Positions 58,601-64,000 of a stretch of 64,000 nt of DNA are shown here, piece after piece. The notes beneath the pieces were generated by a model. It was not told the DNA's origin and searched no databases. It saw only the letters and a list, made by a program, of their open reading frames with translations. Origin of the DNA: Nymphaea colorata (taxonomy: Eukaryota; Streptophyta; Magnoliopsida; Nymphaeales; Nymphaeaceae). Within the stretch, counting starts at the first letter, position 1. Each line of letters begins with the position of its first letter. The translations under genes were made by a program, and so were the position numbers. Location of the stretch: contig NC_037468.1 of the NCBI RefSeq assembly GCF_008831285.2, positions 118,501 through 182,500 on the forward strand. Direction: 5' to 3'.

Positions 58601-60005
58601 GCAGTGGAAAGAAGGATGAAAAAATGAAAAAAAAGTCAAGCACTCGCAACTTCAAATTCCCGTCACGTCATTTTGACGAGCAAAGCCCACAAAGCACTCG
58701 CAACTTTCAATGGCGTGTCACGAGCAAAGCCCACAAAGCACTCGCAACTTTGAACTTCAGACGTGGCAATAGGCGAATTTCAAGCTTGAAAGGCGTCATG
58801 TCACGAGCAAAGTGAACCATAGGGATTTCTTTGCACAAAGCACTCGCAAAGCGAAGCGTGAGGGGACAACTTTGCTCGCTGGGGGCAAAGCACAAAGCAC
58901 TCGCAACTTCAAATTGCTGAAGCTGATGAAGTGATTCAGGTCAGAGCAAAGCCCTCTTGTTCAGAGTGCTGATTCAGATTCTTGTTCTTCATGTGATAGT
59001 CAGCACTAATGGCATACAATTGCAATTCTTGAAGGCATACAATTTGTTGTATGGAAAATGGCATACAATTGCCATTGGGAGCACTAATGGCATTGTTTTG
59101 GTATGGTGAGTACTCATGTTGGTATAGTGAGTACTAATGGCATTTGTTTGTACAGTGAGTACTCATGGCATTTGTTTGTACAGTGAGTACTAATGGCATA
59201 CAATTGCAATGAGTCTTCATCTTTCAAGAAGAATCAGTCCTGACCTTTCAAGACAGTCTTAACCTTTCCATTTTTGGTCAGGTGAGTACTAATGGCATAC
59301 AATTGCAATTGGTCCTGTCCTTCCATCAAAAGTCCTGACCTTTCAAGACAGTCTTGACCTTTTTGGTCAGGTTAGTCCTGACTGTGAAAGACAGTCTTGA
59401 CCTTTTTGATAAGGTCAGTCCTGACTGTGAAATACAGTCTTGACCAGAAGAATCAGTCCTGATCAGATAGTCTTGATCTTTTTGGTAAGGTTAGTCCTGA
59501 CTGTGAAAGACAGTCTTGACCTTTTTGATAAGGTGAGTACTGATGACATACAAATGAGTCTTGTATGGTCAGGTGAGTTCTGACTTTTCCTCAATCATTC
59601 TCATTAGTCCTGACCTTTAAAGAGAGTCTTGACCGGAAAGTCCTGACCTTTTTGGTATGGTGAGTACTGATGACATACAAATGAGTCTTGACCTTTCCAT
59701 AAAGTCCTCACCTTTCAAGAAATGAGTCCTGACCGGAAGGTCACTGATTCAGGTCAGACAAATCCTGACAAGTGCTGACCATATCACAAATTGCAATGAG
59801 ATGCCATTATCCATCAACCAATGCCATTAGTGTTTCATTGAAGATCAATGACAATTCCAATGACCATCCATTCCCTTCTTTCAGAAAGCACTCGCAACTT
59901 CAAATTGCTGAAGCTGATGAAGGTCACGTCAGAGCAAAGCCCTCTTCAAAAGAGGGCTTTGCTCGTGACGTGACGTGATTGCACAAAGCACTCGCTTTTC
60001 AGTGC
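58601..60005 (+). repeat. Satellite-like array G with border modules at both ends
   Basis: Border modules at 58636-58965 (several CACTCGCAACTT words, TTTTGACGAGCAAAGCCCAC) lead into forward repeats. 58892-59579 is the near-identical partner of 51328-52015. The junction word is present at about 59740-59766, but no inverted half follows; the array ends in a border module with a hairpin (59926-59973). Confidence 0.9.
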
Positions 60006-63000
60006 TCATGACGTTCCTTTCCCGCCTTTCAAAAAAACCGATCCCAAACCCGTACGAGAAAACCGACCTTCAAAGAAAGAAGAAAACACCGATCCCACAC
60101 CTCCTCTTCTCTTTCAGATCCTCTATCTCTGAGTAGGCCTAGCTAGCCTGTCATGTCATGTCCCTTTCCCTAACCAACCAACTTACACAGAGAAAGACAC
60201 ACCTTCTTCCTCGCCCTTCCCGAACAAACCTATCCAAACCTTGACTAGCATTACTACTTTCTATATAACCCAGAGTTTCGCCATCCTCTCACAATTCTCA
60301 CAACTTTGTAGATTGGCGTCAAATCCATATCATACTGACTTGACTCGTCTACCTTACTGAAGAGACCAGACTCCCTCTTGAGAGCGAGCTACCTCAGACA
60401 CTGACTGTCCTATGGTAGTAACCTCCGAGGTCCCTCGCACCTCTCTTAAGCAGGGGTAGGGACTAGCCAACCCTTTCCCCCCGCTCGGCCCTCTCCCCGA
60501 GAGTGCCTTAGCTCTCTTTCCTCACCTTGAGATACGGTTAGCTCATATACCTCCGACCTTTCCAGTCAGGGACTACTAGGATAACTGCTCTTACCGCTAG
60601 ACTAGCCGAGGATCAGAACCAAGACCGCTGGACTGAGAGTTGGAGGTCCTACTGCCCGTTTTTTTTTAACCAGACCCTTTTCGAGCTGGAAACAGAAATG
60701 AGATGTATCGGAGAAAGGACTAACACGTCAGTGGAACGGTTTCGGTAATGAATTCCCAATCGACGATGCCGGCTCCTCGGGGCTCTATATTCATTCCGAA
60801 GCTCCGGGGCTTCGAGTAGAGCCAGAGTAGAGGATCGTCGTGCTCAACTGCTGGATGGGCGGTAACATATTCACTATCTACCGAAGAGAGGGGTGAGCCT
60901 GATCAATGTGGAATTGAGAGGGGGGGATGAACCAGCTTTCGATAGAGTCAGCAGCATTCGAGCCAGCATTTCGCTCCCCTTTCCCTTCCCTTTATCAAGA
61001 TATCTACCTAGCCAGTTGACCCGATTGTTGCAGTCGAAGAAGCAGACAAATATGGAAAGCGTTTTTGAGTTCGTTCTGACAAGTTGATCAGAGCATGTGA
61101 GTGTTTCAATATCAGGCTCTTTCTGAGAAGTTGCTGCTCCGCCATTTCGGGAGGAGATCCGGCCAGAATAGAAGAATCCATTGAAGACGTACTGGAAGGG
61201 GGACGTACGAGAGAAGGTTAGTGCAAGCGTACTCTAATCGCTGTAGGCGTACTAGTACTAATCAGTCCATTACTGAAGGCGTACAAAAAGGGTCTATGGC
61301 GGGCATACTGAGAATGCCCTCATAGCACGCGGATCAAAAGCAGCTGGTGGTCGGGAGGGCTCTTCACATACTTGGAGTACGAGAGCAAAATGTGTGTTGC
61401 TGGTTGTTTGCAGAAACGCTCACTTTTTTCAAGGGTTTCATTCGCTGCCTAATGGAACCTCATGACAAACCTTTCTATCAAAGTCCAGGAGGCGCTCCCA
61501 AGCGCACAGAGAAGACTGCTCTTCTATAATAGCCATATAATGAGTTCAGATGTCAGTTGAGAAATTCATTGTCATTGTCAGATTTGGGAATATCAAAAAG
61601 AGGATCTGAAAGAGAGAAGCCAAGCGACCAACAACATCTCATTGATTGGTTGATTGATGCCATGCCAGCAGACTTGCAATTCGAGCGCACTCAGGCGCTT
61701 GAACTGACTCACATGGCAATTAGGATCTCAAGCGCGCAACATGGTTCTTCTTATTCTTCAATGAAGCTAAAGCTCAAAGACGAGAAGGCATAACATGCGA
61801 ATGAAACGGCGGATAAGCCCACTGGGAGGGGATCCAGTAACAGTGGATCAACCTGCCAAGCCGGGAAAGCATTTGTCTCATGAAAAAAGATCGCTCGAAA
61901 GAGCCAACAATGCTGGTTCGGTATTCGCAGGAATAGAAGAGATAGAAACGAGCTACCGGCGAAATGTTTTGGGGGTCGGCCGGAACAGAAAGACTTTTGT
62001 GGAAAAGGTTGAAAGTGGTTTGAATGGTCACTGAAGGCTAGCTAAAGACATTCCTGAATTAATCTTTTCATTTCTGGAGCGAACAATGCAATAGCGGCAC
62101 GTTACAAAGAACCATTCGAACGGATACTTCAGTCATTACAGGTTTGCCGGCCGGCAGCCTTGATCCCGCTCCGCAGCAGTGAAGCTTTCCATATCGAAAG
62201 GAAGGTTCAGAACTTGAGAAAGAAATGGGAATAGCCCTGGAACCACTTTTGCTTATTCTCTATCCCCACGAAAAAGACTCTTCTTCTCGCCCAAACCCGG
62301 AACAGCGAAGGGTGCATCTACTATTGGCGTCATTCACGTATTTTCCGTATGAATAACGAAGAAAGGAAGATAGATTGAGCACATCATGAGTTGGGTTTGA
62401 CTGATCGGATCATGATGAAAGACTAGTGAATGAACAGCTCTTATCGAAAGGGCTCTAGAGGGAATCCCCTTGCCCTTCAAGAAAGGATGAATGGCCTTTG
62501 AGTTGAGCACATTTTCCCGGAGGGTCAGAATGAGAAGAAAGGCATTTCCTGTGTTGAGTTAGATCCGATAGCCGATATCAGATATGTGAGTTCCGTTCCC
62601 TCCCGGCCTTTCAGAACAAAAGAAAAGAGTGACGCCCTAGGGAGCCATGCTGAGGACCGTTCGAACAGTGAATTCTTCATTGATCTATTGGATAGGAAAG
62701 GGACCCGGCCTCAAAAGAGAGAACCCTTTCCATGGTCGGTGAATCTCTCACTGTTGGATAGAACTGGAACCCGGCGTTCTTCAGAGAGGGGAACTGGAAA
62801 CCATGCCTTATGCCACTATGGGACAGACCACTGGCCGAAACAGAGAGATATGCGTGATGTGCTTCCCGGTCCGCTTTTTAGATCAGTCAGGTTTCTGAAA
62901 GCAATTAGACGTTGATCAAGACCCACTGGTGCTAGCAGAGCGTCCGCGAAGGGTCAGAAAAACAAGCATAGGCTTTTGTGTCAGTAGTTGCTCTAGTCAG

Positions 63001-64000
63001 ACTAGCCAGCCAGCCAGCCTGAAGTCGCCTTCGGAGTCCCAAGCTTTCGATATTCTGAGTGGTCAGCGAAAGGCGAAAGAAGGTTCATCGGCTAGCCTGC
63101 TTGCTAGCCATGGCACTTGCTCTTGCCAGCCTTATGGAGCCAGTCGAGTAGTGATCTTTTTCCCTTTCCTGTCAGTCCTGTCGATGACTCAAGCTTTGAA
63201 TCCGCCAGTGGCATTTTCATGATATTCCCATCGCTTGCTAGCCGTCAGTCTCCAAGGGCCTTTAGTCATCCTCTGCTTTTCCAGGTTCTTTTCTACCTTC
63301 GCTTACTAGCTGCAGCTTGCTTCCTTACCCGAGCTCTGCTCGCCTATGATGCTTCCTCTCCTCGCTTCATTCAATGCTTCCGTTTCGTACCTCATCCGCC
63401 CTCTCTCATAGCTCCACAACCTCTCAGAGCAAGATTCCATAAGGCCTTCGCTCCCTCTCCCTTGTTCTCCGTTTCTTTTCTTGGAAGACGCATGCTTTCT
63501 TTCGTTGCGCTTAGTCAGAAAAGAAAGCGCTTTCTCTGAGCGTGCACCGCTAGCAAGCAAGGCAAGTTTCTAGCGCGCAAGCAAGCGCAACCAACATGCC
63601 GCGGCTACGCTTTTGTTTAGCTATTGATTGCGGCGCGAAAGCAAGCCACCAACCAAGTCACTAAGCTGTAAAGCGCTTTTGTCGGCTACGCTGACCAACC
63701 AACAGCAAGCAATAGCGCCGCTTCTGTCGGCTACTACGCTTCGCTTGCTTAGCTTATGAAGAGATCAAAGCGTAGCTAATAACTATCAAATACAAATGCG
63801 TCCATAAGACAAGCCGTAGTCGCATCGAAGAGCAAGGCTAACGAATTCCATAATGAGAATCGCCCCCATTCATACTGATCGTCAGAACTGGCTATCTATC
63901 TCTTCGGGAAGCACGGGGGGAGGCCACATCAGAACTTTTGATGGAAGGTGACCGCACTTCTACGATCAGAGGGGCGTCTATAAAGAGCATCATGCCACCC
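60006..64000. other. Long unrecognised intergenic region
   Basis: About 4 kb with no satellite words. The longest frames (109 codons at 62586-62915, 140 codons at 63117-63539) are unrecognised, and the second is overlapped by a minus-strand frame. Purine-rich segments near 62400-62800 contain loosely repeated words (TTGGATAG..GGGACCCGGC and TTGGATAG..GGAACCCGGC at about 62687 and 62753). No tRNA, intron domain or conserved exon was found. Confidence 0.5.

Noticed and set aside
60560-60640. tRNA-like 5' half on the minus strand (GCTAGTCTAGCGGTAAGAGC resembles a D arm).
   Set aside because: No matching acceptor stem, anticodon arm or T arm follows.

Overview
This window is almost certainly part of a seed-plant mitochondrial genome, most likely a large, repeat-rich one of gymnosperm type. 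The evidence is a mitochondrial atp6 whose genomic sequence needs many C-to-U edits to restore conserved residues, an isolated 59-nt nad1 exon 4 set between group II intron halves, native mitochondrial tRNAs (trnI-CAU, trnK-UUU, trnY-GUA) beside plastid-derived ones (trnM-CAU, trnN-GUU), and relics of a mitovirus and a nuclear LINE. The gymnosperm suggestion rests only on editing density, low gene density and repeat load; the species cannot be told from the sequence.

Gene density is very low. The supported genes are trnM-CAU (13969-14041, -), trnN-GUU (16524-16595, -), atp6 (37096-37995, -), nad1 exon 4 (40376-40434, -), a decayed trnQ-like copy (48934-49005, -), trnI-CAU (49147-49220, -), trnY-GUA (50829-50911, -) and trnK-UUU (56156-56228, -). 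All lie on the minus strand. Foreign relics are a LINE reverse-transcriptase fragment (18670-19185, +) and a frameshifted mitovirus RdRp (about 33778-34200, -), the latter bordered by two 52-bp pieces of atp6.

Roughly half of the window is one family of satellite-like repeats. It forms arrays at about 1.1-7.9, 10.1-13.3, 14.3-15.2, 23.8-30.0, 38.1-38.7, 41.5-47.3, 51.3-55.8 and 58.9-59.8 kb. The arrays are built from a few short words: a 28-bp unit beginning GTGAGTACTAATGGCAT; quasi-palindromic units around AGTCCTGACC and CAAGACAGTCTTGACC; and hairpin words such as CATACAATTTGTTGTATG. Most arrays run in one orientation and then flip, often at a shared junction word (ACTGATTCAGGTCAGACAAA), which makes kilobase-scale imperfect palindromes. 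The clearest spans 24236-29995. A second short module (AAAGCACTCGCAA plus GGGCTTTGCTCGTGACGTGA) sits at nearly every border between array and unique DNA, and in several places it folds into perfect hairpins.

The DNA between arrays is mostly unrecognised intergenic sequence with short ORFs and no coding signature. The genes show no operon logic. atp6 has a repeat array fused directly to its 5' side, and nad1 exon 4 must be joined to exons lying outside the window, probably by trans-splicing on both sides.
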